NCBI GenBank assembly: GCA_045541475.1
Contig: JAZQJI010000048.1
Location: 1 to 41,054 of the forward strand
DNA: 41,054 bases
From: RGIG3077 sp045541475
GTDB lineage: Bacteria > Bacillota > Clostridia > Oscillospirales > Ruminococcaceae
Reading direction: 5' to 3'
Below, one piece after another: positions 6,814 through 16,229 of this stretch. Numbering within the stretch: position 1 is the stretch's first letter; every line of letters starts with the position of its first letter. The position numbers and the translations under genes are program-made. The notes under the pieces were generated by a model, which saw only the letters and a program-made list of their open reading frames with translations, had not been told where the DNA came from and did no database searches.

Positions 6814-7756
6814 TTTCCTTGGCTTTGATACAAGTAACTATACAACTTCATGTGCCGTGTTTTCAAGCGATGACAATTCAGCTTTTCAATCAAAAAAACT
6901 GTTGCCTGTAAAACATGGCGAATTGGGCTTGCGTCAAAGCGATGCGGTTTTTCATCATGTAAAACAGCTCCCTGAAATTTTAAGGGGGCTTTTCGCTGTT
7001 TGTGAAGATAAAACATTTTCGGCAATTGGTGTTTCTACAAAACCGCGTTCAAATGCTGATTCATATATGCCGTGCTTTTTGTGTGGTAAAGCTGCTGCTG
7101 AATCCGCGGCTTTGTCTGCCGGAATTCCGATTTACGAAACCTCACACCAGGTGGGGCACGTTCTGGCGGCGTTGTATTCAGCAAATGCGCTTGATTGGAT
7201 TGAAAATCCGTTTTATGCTTATCATGTAAGCGGCGGAACGACCGATTTGCTTTTGTGCACTCCCAACGATGATAACATAATTGATATAAAGCGTATAGGC
7301 GGTACGGATGATCTGAACGCAGGTCAGGCAATTGACCGCCTTGGAGTTGCATTATCGCTTGATTTTCCGTGTGGTAAAGAACTTGAAAAGCTTGCTCTTA
7401 AATCTGAAAAAAACTATAACCCAAAGGTGAGCGTTAAATTTAATAGTTGCTCACTTTCAGGTGTGCAGAATAAATGCGAAAAGATGATTTCTGATGGCGA
7501 GTCATCTTGTGATATAGCAAAGTTTTGTCTTGATTTTATAGGCAAGACAATATTGCTTAATGCGCAAAATGCAATAGAACAACAGAATTATCCTATTATT
7601 TTTGCAGGCGGTGTTATGTCTAACAGCATTATCAGAAAAAAGATTATGGATAAAATAGTTAATTGCAGATTTGCTGAGCCCGAGTTTTCATGTGATAATG
7701 CTGTTGGCTGTGCAATATTTGCATCTTTACAGCATGATAGACGAGGTATAAAATGA
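6806..7756 (+). CDS. TsaD/Kae1-like protein (TsaD paralog)
   Basis: A 316-residue protein of the ASKHA-fold TsaD/Kae1 (old name O-sialoglycoprotein endopeptidase) superfamily. GFDTSNYTTS at 6-15 is the phosphate-1 motif, SHQVGH gives the HxxxH metal ligands (His114, His118), YHVSGGTTDLLL is the nucleotide-binding strand, and IFAGGVMSN lies near the C-terminus. TsaD makes the t6A modification of tRNA, but true TsaD carries a conserved GPGL/GxGL region where this protein has STKPRSNADSYMP, so I call it a paralog of unknown substrate. Start ATG 6806; it overlaps nusB by 8 nt and xseA by 4 nt, so it is part of the operon. Confidence 0.8.
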   Translation: MPDFLGFDTSNYTTSCAVFSSDDNSAFQSKKLLPVKHGELGLRQSDAVFHHVKQLPEILRGLFAVCEDKTFSAIGVSTKPRSNADSYMPCFLCGKAAAESAALSAGIPIYETSHQVGHVLAALYSANALDWIENPFYAYHVSGGTTDLLLCTPNDDNIIDIKRIGGTDDLNAGQAIDRLGVALSLDFPCGKELEKLALKSEKNYNPKVSVKFNSCSLSGVQNKCEKMISDGESSCDIAKFCLDFIGKTILLNAQNAIEQQNYPIIFAGGVMSNSIIRKKIMDKIVNCRFAEPEFSCDNAVGCAIFASLQHDRRGIK

Positions 7757-8943
7757 CGGTAACGGTAAGTCAGCTGAATAAATACGTTTCTTTTCTGCTT
7801 TCGCAGGATACGAATATAAAGAATATTACTGTTGCGGGTGAAATATCAAATTTTGTGCGCAATTCCTCTTCAGGACATTGTTATTTTACTTTAAAGGATT
7901 CTAAAGCGAGTGTTCGTGCTGTTATGTTCAACAGCTATGCTTATAAGCTTGATTTTGCTGTAAATAACGGTATGAGCGTAGAGGTAACAGGTTCGGCTTC
8001 TTTATATGAACGTGACGGTAATTATCAACTGTATGTAACTGACATAAAAAAGCAGGGTGAAGGTGACTTGTTGCTTGCTTTTGAAAAGTTGAAGCAAAAG
8101 CTTGCTAACCTTGGTATGTTTGATGAAAGCATTAAAAAGCCTTTGCCAAAGTATCCGCAAAGAATTGGTATAATAGCATCTAAAACAGGTGCTGCATTGC
8201 AGGATGTAATAAACATACTATCACGCAGATATCCTTTAGGTGAATTGATTATTTTTCCAAGCAGTGTTCAGGGCGAAAATGCTGATATATCTATATGTAA
8301 CGCTATAAAACAAGCTCAAAATACAAAGTGCGATGTGTTGATTATTGCTCGCGGTGGCGGTTCGTTTGAAGATTTGAATTGCTTTAACAGTGAAAAACTT
8401 GCTTATGCAATATATGATTGCGATATCCCGGTAATATCAGCAATAGGACACGAAACTGATTTTACTATCTGCGATTTTGTTGCTGATTTACGTGCACCAA
8501 CGCCTTCTGCGGCAGCTGAGTTGTGTGCTGCCGACATAGAATCTATAAATGATTGTCTGTTTATGATTGATGCTGCACTCAATACGGCTGTTAACCGTAA
8601 AATATCTGAATATAAAATGCATATTGATATATTGGAGTCAAGGTTAATCAAAACCAGCGTTAATGCTAAAATTGAAAATAGTTTAAAAAGATGCGAAATT
8701 TTGACCTTGAGATTAAATGAAGCAATTGAGAAGAAAATGCAATCGGCTGAAAACGTGCTTTTTAATAATATCAACGCATTGCAAAATTTAAATCCGCTTA
8801 ATGTTTTAAAACGTGGTTATGCAATGGTAAGCAATGAAGATGGTTTGGTTATCAGCAATAGGGAAGATATAAATGATGGCGAAAGAATAGATATTACTTT
8901 TGCAAACGGCAAGGTTAAAGCAATTGTTGATTTGTCTGAATAA
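7753..8943 (+). CDS. xseA: Exodeoxyribonuclease VII large subunit
   Basis: A 396-residue XseA, the catalytic subunit that degrades single-stranded DNA. An N-terminal OB-fold runs from about residue 1 to 100 (GEISNFVRNSSSGHCYFTLKD). The catalytic domain carries IIARGGGSFEDL and SAIGHETDFTICDFVADLRAPTPSAAAE in two neighbouring strings, and a long coiled-coil helical part is followed by the C-terminal LNPLNVLKRGYAM. The start overlaps the preceding stop by 4 nt (ATGA). The partner gene xseB follows after 47 nt. Confidence 0.95.
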   Translation: MTVTVSQLNKYVSFLLSQDTNIKNITVAGEISNFVRNSSSGHCYFTLKDSKASVRAVMFNSYAYKLDFAVNNGMSVEVTGSASLYERDGNYQLYVTDIKKQGEGDLLLAFEKLKQKLANLGMFDESIKKPLPKYPQRIGIIASKTGAALQDVINILSRRYPLGELIIFPSSVQGENADISICNAIKQAQNTKCDVLIIARGGGSFEDLNCFNSEKLAYAIYDCDIPVISAIGHETDFTICDFVADLRAPTPSAAAELCAADIESINDCLFMIDAALNTAVNRKISEYKMHIDILESRLIKTSVNAKIENSLKRCEILTLRLNEAIEKKMQSAENVLFNNINALQNLNPLNVLKRGYAMVSNEDGLVISNREDINDGERIDITFANGKVKAIVDLSE

Positions 8944-8955
8944 ATATGGTATAAT
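8927..8955 (+). promoter_or_regulatory. Internal sigma-A promoter before xseB
   Basis: TTGATT (8927-8932), a 17-nt spacer and TATAAT (8950-8955) with a TGG extension before the -10. It lies at the end of xseA and could drive xseB-ispA-dxs-tlyA-nadK-argR-recN separately from the upstream genes. Confidence 0.65.
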
Positions 8956-8990
8956 TATGCAATAGCATACATTTGTTTGTGAGGATTAAT

Positions 8991-9176
8991 ATGTCTGATA
9001 ATTTTGAGAACAAAATTAAAAAACTTGAAGAGATTGTTGAAAAGCTTGAAAATGGTGAACTTTCACTTGATGAATCCATCAAGCTATATACAATGGGCGT
9101 TAATTTAAGCGCTGAATGTAAAAAAACTTTAAACGAAGCAGAACTTAAGATTACTGAGGCAAAATCTGAAAATTAA
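8991..9176 (+). CDS. xseB: Exodeoxyribonuclease VII small subunit
   Basis: A 61-residue XseB, a short helical hairpin that binds the C-terminal coiled coil of XseA. The family signature is clear: KIKKLEEIVEKLENGELSLD, then SIKLYTMGVNLS. In-frame TTG at 8973 is less likely than ATG 8991, which follows GTGAGGA (8979-8985). The following gene's ribosome site (AAGGAG) overlaps its stop codon. Confidence 0.94.
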   Translation: MSDNFENKIKKLEEIVEKLENGELSLDESIKLYTMGVNLSAECKKTLNEAELKITEAKSEN

Positions 9177-9193
9177 GGAGATTTTTGCGTTTT

Positions 9194-10078
9194 ATGGATA
9201 CAATATTCAATGATAGATTAAAAGAATACTGCGGCATTGTTGAAGCAAAACTTGAAGAATTTGTAAATACTCATTTTTATGATGAACTTGCAATGACTTT
9301 GAATAAAGCAATGCGTTATTCATTAAGTGCAGGGGGTAAACGTATTCGTCCTGTGCTTGTGTTTGAGTTTTGCAGAATATGCGGTGGCGATATTGAAAAC
9401 GCAATTTCTGCCGCTTGTGCTATTGAAATGATTCACACTTTTTCGCTTATTCACGATGACTTGCCTGCCATGGATGATGATGATATGCGCAGAGGCAAGC
9501 CTTCATGTCATAAGGCTTTTGGTGAGGCTCAGGCAATCTTAGCAGGTGATGCGCTCGCAACTTTGCCGTATCAGATTATTGCTTGTGACGATAAATTATC
9601 GCCTGAATGTATTGCAAAGCTTATTAATGTTTTAAGTGTTGAAACCAACGCAATGATTGCAGGTCAGGTTATAGATATTGAAAACGAAAATCGTGATATT
9701 GATTTAGAATTACTTGATAAGCTTTATTTAGGCAAAACTTGTGCGCTTCTTCGTGCAAGTTGCAAAATGGGTGCTATTTGCGCCGGTGCTGCTGATAAAA
9801 AAGTAAATCTTGCACAAGCATTTGCTGAAAAGCTTGGACTTGCTTTTCAAATTATTGACGATATACTTGATGTTGTCGGTGATGAAGAAAACCTTGGCAA
9901 ACCAATCGGCAGTGATGCGCAGCAGAATAAAAAGACTTATGTTACGCTTATTGGCTTGGAAGAATCCAAAAACACTGCCTCAGAGTTGTCTGAGCAGGCA
10001 CTTATTATTCTTGATGATTTTGATGATAACGAATTTTTGAAACAACTTACAATATATCTTCTTGAACGAAACAGTTAG
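9194..10078 (+). CDS. ispA: Farnesyl diphosphate synthase (polyprenyl synthetase)
   Basis: A 294-residue all-helical prenyltransferase. GGKRIRPVL binds the diphosphate of IPP, the first Asp-rich motif is in HDDLPAMDDDDMRRGKPSCH and the second is QIIDDILDV. The two-residue insert in the first motif is typical of bacterial farnesyl diphosphate synthases, which supports FPP as the product. It consumes IPP and DMAPP made by the pathway that starts with the adjacent dxs. The start may be ATG 9194 or TTG 9185: AGGAG at 9176-9180 is 4 nt from the TTG and 13 nt from the ATG. I use the ATG. Confidence 0.93.
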   Translation: MDTIFNDRLKEYCGIVEAKLEEFVNTHFYDELAMTLNKAMRYSLSAGGKRIRPVLVFEFCRICGGDIENAISAACAIEMIHTFSLIHDDLPAMDDDDMRRGKPSCHKAFGEAQAILAGDALATLPYQIIACDDKLSPECIAKLINVLSVETNAMIAGQVIDIENENRDIDLELLDKLYLGKTCALLRASCKMGAICAGAADKKVNLAQAFAEKLGLAFQIIDDILDVVGDEENLGKPIGSDAQQNKKTYVTLIGLEESKNTASELSEQALIILDDFDDNEFLKQLTIYLLERNS

Positions 10079-10090
10079 GAATTTTTAATA

Positions 10091-12010
10091 ATGCAAAAAA
10101 GAGATGAGAACAAAACTTCTTGTAAGTCTAAAAGGATATATTTAAAAGATATTGATGATATATCAAAAGTAAAAAAGCTTGATGAAAATCAATGTGATAT
10201 GCTGTGTAAAGAAATACGCAGCGTTCTTATCAATACTGTATCAAAAAATGGCGGGCATTTAGCGTCAAATCTCGGCGTTGTTGAGCTAACACTTGCTTTG
10301 CACAGAGTTTTTGATTCGCCTGATGACAAATTGATTTGGGATGTTGGTCATCAATCATATACTCACAAGCTTTTAACGGGTAGATATAAGGATTTTTCTA
10401 CATTGAGGCAGGAAAATGGTATTTCAGGTTTTCCGAAACCTTCCGAATCAGTTCATGATGCTTTTGTAAGCGGCCACAGTAGTACATCAGTATCACTTGC
10501 TTGTGGCTTTGCTGAAGCAATGCATATAAATAAAAACAAGAATAACTATGCTGTTGCTGTTATTGGTGATGGAGCGTTTACCGGCGGTATGGTTTATGAA
10601 GCGCTTAATAATGCCGGTAAGACTATGAATAACCTTATTGTTGTGCTTAATCATAACAATATGTCTATTTCAAAAAATGTGGGCTCGCTTGCTAAATATT
10701 TTTCTTCACTTCGTTCTTCAAACGATTATGTAAAAACAAAATTCGCTGTTGAAAGAAAGCTTAATAAAATGCCCGAAGCACTTGGACAACCTATTTCCAA
10801 GGCAATAAGATCTTCAAAAGCTGCGCTAAAGCGTGTTGTAATCAGACCTACTATATTTGATGATTTAGGCTTTATATACTTAGGCCCGGTTGACGGACAC
10901 GATATTGTTGATATAGAAGATGCTTTGCGTGCCGCAAAAACATACAACAGACCTGTAGTTGTTCAGGTTAATACAACAAAGGGTAAGGGTTATCGTTATG
11001 CAGAAGATAATCCCGGCGAATTTCACGGTATTGCCCAGTTTGATATCGAATCAGGTAATCCCGAAATATCTTCAAGCGATAGTTTTTCTGCCTGCTTTGG
11101 CGAAGAACTTGTAAGATTAGCTGAATTTGATGATAAAATCTGTGCAGTAACAGCAGCTATGAAATATGGTACGGGGTTGCAGGGTTTTGCTAAAAAGTTT
11201 CCCGAAAGATTTTTTGATGTTGGCATAGCTGAACAGCATGCAGTTACATTCAGCTGTGGCATGGCCGCTTCTGGTTATAAGCCTGTTTTTGCAGTATACT
11301 CAACATTTTTACAGCGCGCTTATGATCAAATCCTTCATGATGCCGCTTTAAGCAATGCTCATGTAGTATTCGGTGTAGATAGAGCGGGCATTGTTGGTGA
11401 TGATGGCGAAACGCATCAAGGTGTTTTTGATGTAGCAATGCTTACAAGTATACCTAACATTACCATATATTCGCCGTATTGTTATTCGGAATTAAAAATG
11501 TGTCTTAGCTCAGCTTTGTTTACAGATACCGGTGTGTGTGCAGTTCGCTATCCCAGAGGCAAGGAAGAATTGTGTGCAGATAATGAATTTTCGACAACGG
11601 ACTACAGGTTTTTACACAGTTCTGATAAAAAGGTTTTGTGTGTAAGCTACGGCAGATTAGCAGGTAGATTGCTTGGTGCACGCGAAATATTACAAAGAGA
11701 AAATCTTGATTGCGGTGTTTTAAAACTTACTAAGATTTTTCCTATAAATCCTGAATGCATCGAGCAAGCAATGAAGTATGAAAAAATTTACTTTTTTGAA
11801 GAAGGCGTCGAAAACGGTTCGATTGCGCAGCATTTTTCGATGATGTTGTATAAATCAGGATATAAGGGCGATATCGATATTAATGCTGTTGATGGGTTTA
11901 TAAAACAAGCAACTGTAGCGTCTATACTGGATAGATATGGCTTTAATTCTGAAAAAATGGCGTTAAAAATCAAGGGAGGTTTTGGTGCAAAAAATGTCGA
12001 AACGACTTGA
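10091..12010 (+). CDS. dxs: 1-deoxy-D-xylulose-5-phosphate synthase
   Basis: A 639-residue thiamine-diphosphate enzyme that condenses pyruvate and glyceraldehyde 3-phosphate, the first step of the MEP isoprenoid pathway. Visible motifs are SNLGVVELTLALH and WDVGHQSYTHKLLTGR at the N-terminus, the ThDP/Mg motif GDGAFTGG with its later NN, GPVDGHD, and the transketolase-like middle domain with DVGIAEQHAV and VDRAGIVGDDGETHQG. Length is normal (about 620-640). It directly follows ispA, so early and late isoprenoid genes are linked, and it overlaps tlyA by 26 nt. Confidence 0.97.
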   Translation: MQKRDENKTSCKSKRIYLKDIDDISKVKKLDENQCDMLCKEIRSVLINTVSKNGGHLASNLGVVELTLALHRVFDSPDDKLIWDVGHQSYTHKLLTGRYKDFSTLRQENGISGFPKPSESVHDAFVSGHSSTSVSLACGFAEAMHINKNKNNYAVAVIGDGAFTGGMVYEALNNAGKTMNNLIVVLNHNNMSISKNVGSLAKYFSSLRSSNDYVKTKFAVERKLNKMPEALGQPISKAIRSSKAALKRVVIRPTIFDDLGFIYLGPVDGHDIVDIEDALRAAKTYNRPVVVQVNTTKGKGYRYAEDNPGEFHGIAQFDIESGNPEISSSDSFSACFGEELVRLAEFDDKICAVTAAMKYGTGLQGFAKKFPERFFDVGIAEQHAVTFSCGMAASGYKPVFAVYSTFLQRAYDQILHDAALSNAHVVFGVDRAGIVGDDGETHQGVFDVAMLTSIPNITIYSPYCYSELKMCLSSALFTDTGVCAVRYPRGKEELCADNEFSTTDYRFLHSSDKKVLCVSYGRLAGRLLGAREILQRENLDCGVLKLTKIFPINPECIEQAMKYEKIYFFEEGVENGSIAQHFSMMLYKSGYKGDIDINAVDGFIKQATVASILDRYGFNSEKMALKIKGGFGAKNVETT

Positions 12011-12791
12011 TTTATATCTTTTTGAAAACGGTTTTGTGAAAAGTCGTAACGTAGCCAAAAACATAATTGTCAGCGGTGGTATAAGTGTTAATGGCAAAGT
12101 ATGCTCAAAGCCTTCGCTTTTAGTAGTAGATGATGATTCTGTAGAGATTGTTGGCCAAATGCCTAAGTATGTGGGCAGGGGAGGGCTAAAACTCGAAAAA
12201 GCTTTGCACGAGTTTAATATTAATCTCGTTGAAAAATCGTGTATTGATGTTGGCGCTTCTACGGGTGGTTTTACCGATTGCATGCTACAAAACGGAGCAT
12301 CAAAAGTATTTGCAGTTGATGTTGGTACTAATCAGTTGGCTGATAATTTAAGAATTGACGAGCGTGTTGTTTGCCTTGAAAAAACTGATGTAAGAACGCT
12401 TGATAAATCTGATTTTGATTGTAAAATTGATTTTGCAGCTGCTGATGTTTCATTTATATCAATTTCACTTATTTTACCAAGTATGCGCAAGTTGCTTGAT
12501 GATAACGGAAACGCTGTTGTTTTGATAAAACCGCAGTTTGAGGCAGGTAAAAGTAATATCGGCAAAAACGGTATAGTTAAGGATAAAAAGGTGCATATAC
12601 AAGTCGTAGAAAAGTGCGTTCAATATGCTGAAAATGCTGATTTTAATGTTTGTGAAATAATACCCTCTCCGATAAAAGGAACTAGCGGTAATATTGAATA
12701 TTTAATGTTACTTAAGTGTGGCTTTGATTGTAAATATATTTTTGACAGCAAAGCAATTGTTAATACGGCTTTTGAAGCCAATCATCAATGA
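11985..12791 (+). CDS. tlyA: TlyA family rRNA 2'-O-methyltransferase (YqxC-like)
   Basis: A 268-residue protein with an N-terminal S4 RNA-binding domain (RLDLYLFENGFVKSRNVAKN), the YVGRGGLKLEKAL linker and a FtsJ-type Rossmann methyltransferase domain with the SAM-binding motif DVGASTGGFTDC and later VLIKPQFE. TlyA proteins methylate rRNA nucleotides; the older 'hemolysin' label is historical. The start choice is GTG 11985 because GGGAGG (11974-11979) lies 5 nt before it; ATG 11994 would leave 14 nt. It overlaps the end of dxs. Confidence 0.92.
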   Translation: MQKMSKRLDLYLFENGFVKSRNVAKNIIVSGGISVNGKVCSKPSLLVVDDDSVEIVGQMPKYVGRGGLKLEKALHEFNINLVEKSCIDVGASTGGFTDCMLQNGASKVFAVDVGTNQLADNLRIDERVVCLEKTDVRTLDKSDFDCKIDFAAADVSFISISLILPSMRKLLDDNGNAVVLIKPQFEAGKSNIGKNGIVKDKKVHIQVVEKCVQYAENADFNVCEIIPSPIKGTSGNIEYLMLLKCGFDCKYIFDSKAIVNTAFEANHQ

Positions 12792-12799
12792 GGTGTTTT

Positions 12800-13669
12800 A
12801 TGAAAGCAGTATTTTATCCCGATTTACATAAAAATAACGCATTTGATTGTGCCATAAAAGTTTGTGAAATTCTAATTCGATGTGGCATTGAAATGTACTT
12901 TGATAATAAATTTGCAGATTCTTTTTCGAATATTGATGGTTTGAATTTTTGTGATTTTGATTTGCAGTTAAACGAATTTGATGTCGTTATAGCAGCAGGT
13001 GGTGACGGAACAATAATGCGTTGCGCCAAAAAGTTAGCGGGTACTGATGTTTTAATGCTTGGCATAAACACGGGCAGGCTTGGCTTTTTAGCGAGTATAG
13101 AACAAAACGAAATAGAACTTTTATCTAAACTATCAATAGGTGATTACACCGTTAATGAACACATGATGCTAAATGCGTCAATCTGTAATGAGAATGTTGT
13201 TAAATCAAACTATATTGCGTTAAATGAGGTCGTTGTTTCTCGTGCAAGCGCACACATGTGCGATATCAGAGTTTGTGTCGATGACAGTTTGCTTAGTGAA
13301 GTTCGTGCTGATGGAGTTATGCTATCAACTCCCACAGGTTCCACTGCTTATGCTCTTTCGGCAGGTGGGCCGTTAATAGAACCGCATCTTGAGTGTATCG
13401 AGTTTATCACGATATGCCCACATTCTTTGTTTGCACGTCCTATGCTTTTGGCACCAAGCAGGAATATAAGAATTTTGCCCGATTATTCAAGATATGACAA
13501 GATGGAACTTTCATGCGATGGCAATAAAGGAATTACCCTTGAACATGGTGATTACGTAACTGTAAATATGTCAGATAAAAAAATTAAATTTATTGAAATT
13601 AAGAAAAACACTTTCTTTGATTCGGTAAATGAAAAGCTGATAAAGCCTTTAAAATCTACCGGAAACTGA
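12800..13669 (+). CDS. nadK: NAD kinase
   Basis: A 289-residue ATP-NAD kinase (PpnK), which makes NADP from NAD. The catalytic GGDGT motif is in VVIAAGGDGTIMRCAKK, followed by GINTGRLGFLA, LNEVVVSRA and the glycine-rich DGVMLSTPTGSTAYALSAGG, all in the family order. ATG 12788 is in frame, but ATG 12800 has GAGGTG before it and starts directly at the first strand. It lies 8 nt behind tlyA. Confidence 0.95.
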   Translation: MKAVFYPDLHKNNAFDCAIKVCEILIRCGIEMYFDNKFADSFSNIDGLNFCDFDLQLNEFDVVIAAGGDGTIMRCAKKLAGTDVLMLGINTGRLGFLASIEQNEIELLSKLSIGDYTVNEHMMLNASICNENVVKSNYIALNEVVVSRASAHMCDIRVCVDDSLLSEVRADGVMLSTPTGSTAYALSAGGPLIEPHLECIEFITICPHSLFARPMLLAPSRNIRILPDYSRYDKMELSCDGNKGITLEHGDYVTVNMSDKKIKFIEIKKNTFFDSVNEKLIKPLKSTGN

Positions 13670-13686
13670 CGGAGATAGAGATATAT

Positions 13687-14148
13687 ATGAAAAGTAAGAG
13701 ACAATCAAAAATTCTTGAAATTATACAAAATAATGATATTAATACCCAAGACGGTTTGCTTGAGCATTTGCGTCTTGCAGGTTTTGATGTTACACAGGCT
13801 ACAATATCAAGAGATATCCGAGAAATGAAGCTTGTAAAAGTAAACAAAGGCGGCTGCTATAAATATGCTGCACCTGAAGCTTCACAGCTTACAAACAATC
13901 TTCAGGATATTATTTTCAATTCTGTAATTGGAGTTGATTTTGCTGTAAACACAGTAGTTTTAAAGTGCCACACAGGTATGGCTCAGGCTGCTTGTGCTGC
14001 ATTTGATTCAATTGGGTTTGATGAAATTGTTGGAACAATTGCAGGCGATGATACGATTTTCGTTCTTACAAGGTCGCAAACAGTGGCAGAAAATCTGTGC
14101 AGAGATTTGCAAGAAGGTATTTTTGTAAAGAAAAATCTTAATGCATAA
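13687..14148 (+). CDS. argR: Arginine repressor ArgR/AhrC
   Basis: A 153-residue arginine-responsive regulator. The N-terminal winged helix-turn-helix covers residues 1-65 with the recognition helix in VTQATISRDIREMKLVK. The C-terminal hexamerisation and arginine-binding domain includes the GTIAGDDTIFVL segment with the paired Asp that contact arginine. ArgR represses arginine biosynthesis genes and activates catabolism. The nadK-argR-recN order is conserved in many Firmicutes. No arginine gene lies in the window. Confidence 0.95.
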   Translation: MKSKRQSKILEIIQNNDINTQDGLLEHLRLAGFDVTQATISRDIREMKLVKVNKGGCYKYAAPEASQLTNNLQDIIFNSVIGVDFAVNTVVLKCHTGMAQAACAAFDSIGFDEIVGTIAGDDTIFVLTRSQTVAENLCRDLQEGIFVKKNLNA

Positions 14149-14184
14149 ATTTGTTAAACAATAATTTAGATTACGGGTAATGTT

Positions 14185-15843
14185 ATGCTTAGTGAAATCT
14201 ATATCGAAAATTTAGCTGTTATTAAAAAAGCGTGTATATCTTTAAAAGGCGGTTTGAATGCTTTTACGGGTGAAACCGGTGCAGGTAAATCAATATTGAT
14301 TGGTGGCATTAATGCTATTTTAGGACAGCGAGTATATAAAGATATTGTGCGTGCGGGGTGCGAAAAAGCCGTCGTTAGTGCATTGTTTTGCGATGTTAGT
14401 AATGAAGTGTGTGAAGTTTTGTTGCAAAACGGTTTTGATATTGAAGATAACGAGCTGGTTTTGACCAGAGAAATTCGTGCTGATGGCGGTAGCGTTGCAA
14501 GAATTAACTCGCGTACTGCTCCGATTGCATTGCTAAAAGAAATAGGAGGAATGCTTGTTAACATTCACGGTCAGCATGATAGTCAAATACTGCTTTCGCC
14601 GCAAAAACACCTTGGTATAATAGAAAATTTTTCAGGCGATTTTACGTTGCTTGATGAATATAAAGAGCTTTTTAAACAGCTGCAATCAACAGCAAAAGAA
14701 CTAAAGACTTTGAAGACTGCTGAGATTGAAAAATCTCAACGGCTTCTTTATCTTGAACAACAAATTGAAGAACTTGAACAATATGATTTAAAATATGGCG
14801 AATATGATTCGCTTGTTGAAGAGTATAATATAGCTAAAAGCGCTGAACAGATATCGGTTGCTTTAAACGGTGCATTATCTGCATTAAGCGATGATGATAA
14901 TGGTGCTGTAAATGCAATGTTTATTGCCGAAAGTCAACTTGAAGATGCAGATTTACTGCAATCCGTGCCGTCACTTATCGAAAGACTAAATCAAGCACGA
15001 CTTGAAGTTCAGGATATTGCAGATAGCATTTCTGCACTATATAGCAGTTCGGAATTTGATGAGGAGCGTACATCTTATGTAATAAAACGCTTTGAAAAGT
15101 TAGAAATGTTGCGCAAGCGTTACGCAATGGATATTGACGAACTATGCAATACCCTTGAGAATTATAAGCAAGAAAAGGATAATCTTGAATCAAGCGATGA
15201 GGAGATAGAAAAACTTACAATAAAGCGCGCAGAATTGCTTGATAAAACAACTCAAAAAGCAAAAGCTTTATCTCAGTACCGAAAAGATATTGCCGATGAC
15301 TTTTGCAAAAGGGTTGCAGCAGAACTTGAATTTTTGAATATGCCGGGTGTGAAGATTGTGCCCGGATTTGAACAAGGCAAGCTTACCATAAACGGTATGG
15401 ATATTTTTGAACTGCTCATTAGCGCGAATGCAGGCGAAGAACCTAAACCGATTTCAAAAATTGCCTCAGGCGGTGAGCTTTCAAGAATTATGCTTGCTTT
15501 AAAAAGTGTTATTGCAGATAAAGATAGCGTGCCTACCTTGATTTTTGATGAAATAGATGCAGGCGTAAGCGGTAAGGCTGCGCAGAAAATCGGCATAAAG
15601 CTTAAAGAAATTTCAAAATACCGTCAAGTGATGTGTGTTACTCATCTTTCTCAGATTGCTGTTATGGCACAAGAACATATATTAATTGAAAAAGGCCTTG
15701 TTGACGGTAGAACGGAAACTAACGTAAAATCACTTGATTTTGACGGAAGAATTATCGAAATTGCGAGAATTATGGGCGGAGATGACCCGAGTGATCTTAT
15801 GCTTGAAAATGCCCGCCTTGAACTTGAAAAGTACATGAATTAA
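14185..15843 (+). CDS. recN: DNA repair protein RecN
   Basis: A 552-residue SMC-like ATPase of double-strand break repair. Walker A is GETGAGKS at residues 29-36. Two long coiled-coil arms flank a short central region (about 150-390). The signature ASGGELSRIMLALK lies near 427 and Walker B LIFDEIDAGVSG near 452, followed by VTHLSQIAVMA. Length and domain order are normal. It ends the conserved part of the operon; in Bacillus the next genes are spoIVB and spo0A, which are not here. Confidence 0.96.
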   Translation: MLSEIYIENLAVIKKACISLKGGLNAFTGETGAGKSILIGGINAILGQRVYKDIVRAGCEKAVVSALFCDVSNEVCEVLLQNGFDIEDNELVLTREIRADGGSVARINSRTAPIALLKEIGGMLVNIHGQHDSQILLSPQKHLGIIENFSGDFTLLDEYKELFKQLQSTAKELKTLKTAEIEKSQRLLYLEQQIEELEQYDLKYGEYDSLVEEYNIAKSAEQISVALNGALSALSDDDNGAVNAMFIAESQLEDADLLQSVPSLIERLNQARLEVQDIADSISALYSSSEFDEERTSYVIKRFEKLEMLRKRYAMDIDELCNTLENYKQEKDNLESSDEEIEKLTIKRAELLDKTTQKAKALSQYRKDIADDFCKRVAAELEFLNMPGVKIVPGFEQGKLTINGMDIFELLISANAGEEPKPISKIASGGELSRIMLALKSVIADKDSVPTLIFDEIDAGVSGKAAQKIGIKLKEISKYRQVMCVTHLSQIAVMAQEHILIEKGLVDGRTETNVKSLDFDGRIIEIARIMGGDDPSDLMLENARLELEKYMN

Positions 15844-15844
15844 T

Positions 15845-16228
15845 ATGGACAATGCAATATTTTGGACTGCAGTTTTGGTGTGTATAATCGCTTTGTTTTT
15901 TGATTTCATTTTTTTGACATCAAGTATATTTCTATTGTTTACAAAAAAATCTGAGGGATTATATATAGATACTATATCACCAAATGATGATTATCGCCAA
16001 TATGCTACATATTTCTGTGATGGAGTAACATACAGAAATATTTTTCCGGCACAAGATAGCTTTAAGGAAAAGGTCTATCTGAAGGATAAAGTTGTAAAGA
16101 TACGGATTGTACCAAAATTCAAGCTCGCAGTAGATAGGTTAACATTGATAACAATATGGATAGGCACAGTTTTTGCCGCTATGTTTTCTTTATTTGCGTA
16201 TTATATTGCAATTAATGTATTGTTTTGA
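15845..16228 (+). CDS. Small membrane protein, unknown function
   Basis: A 127-residue protein with one N-terminal membrane helix (about 6-32, AVLVCIIALFFDFIFLTSSIF is its core) and one C-terminal helix (about 100-125). The roughly 65 residues between them are polar, with a Tyr-rich segment (DDYRQYATYFCDGVTYRN). I do not recognise a family. It starts one nucleotide after the recN stop and has a poor ribosome site, so it is probably translated by coupling to recN. The tyrS promoter begins directly after it. Confidence 0.7.
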   Translation: MDNAIFWTAVLVCIIALFFDFIFLTSSIFLLFTKKSEGLYIDTISPNDDYRQYATYFCDGVTYRNIFPAQDSFKEKVYLKDKVVKIRIVPKFKLAVDRLTLITIWIGTVFAAMFSLFAYYIAINVLF

Positions 16229-16229
16229 C

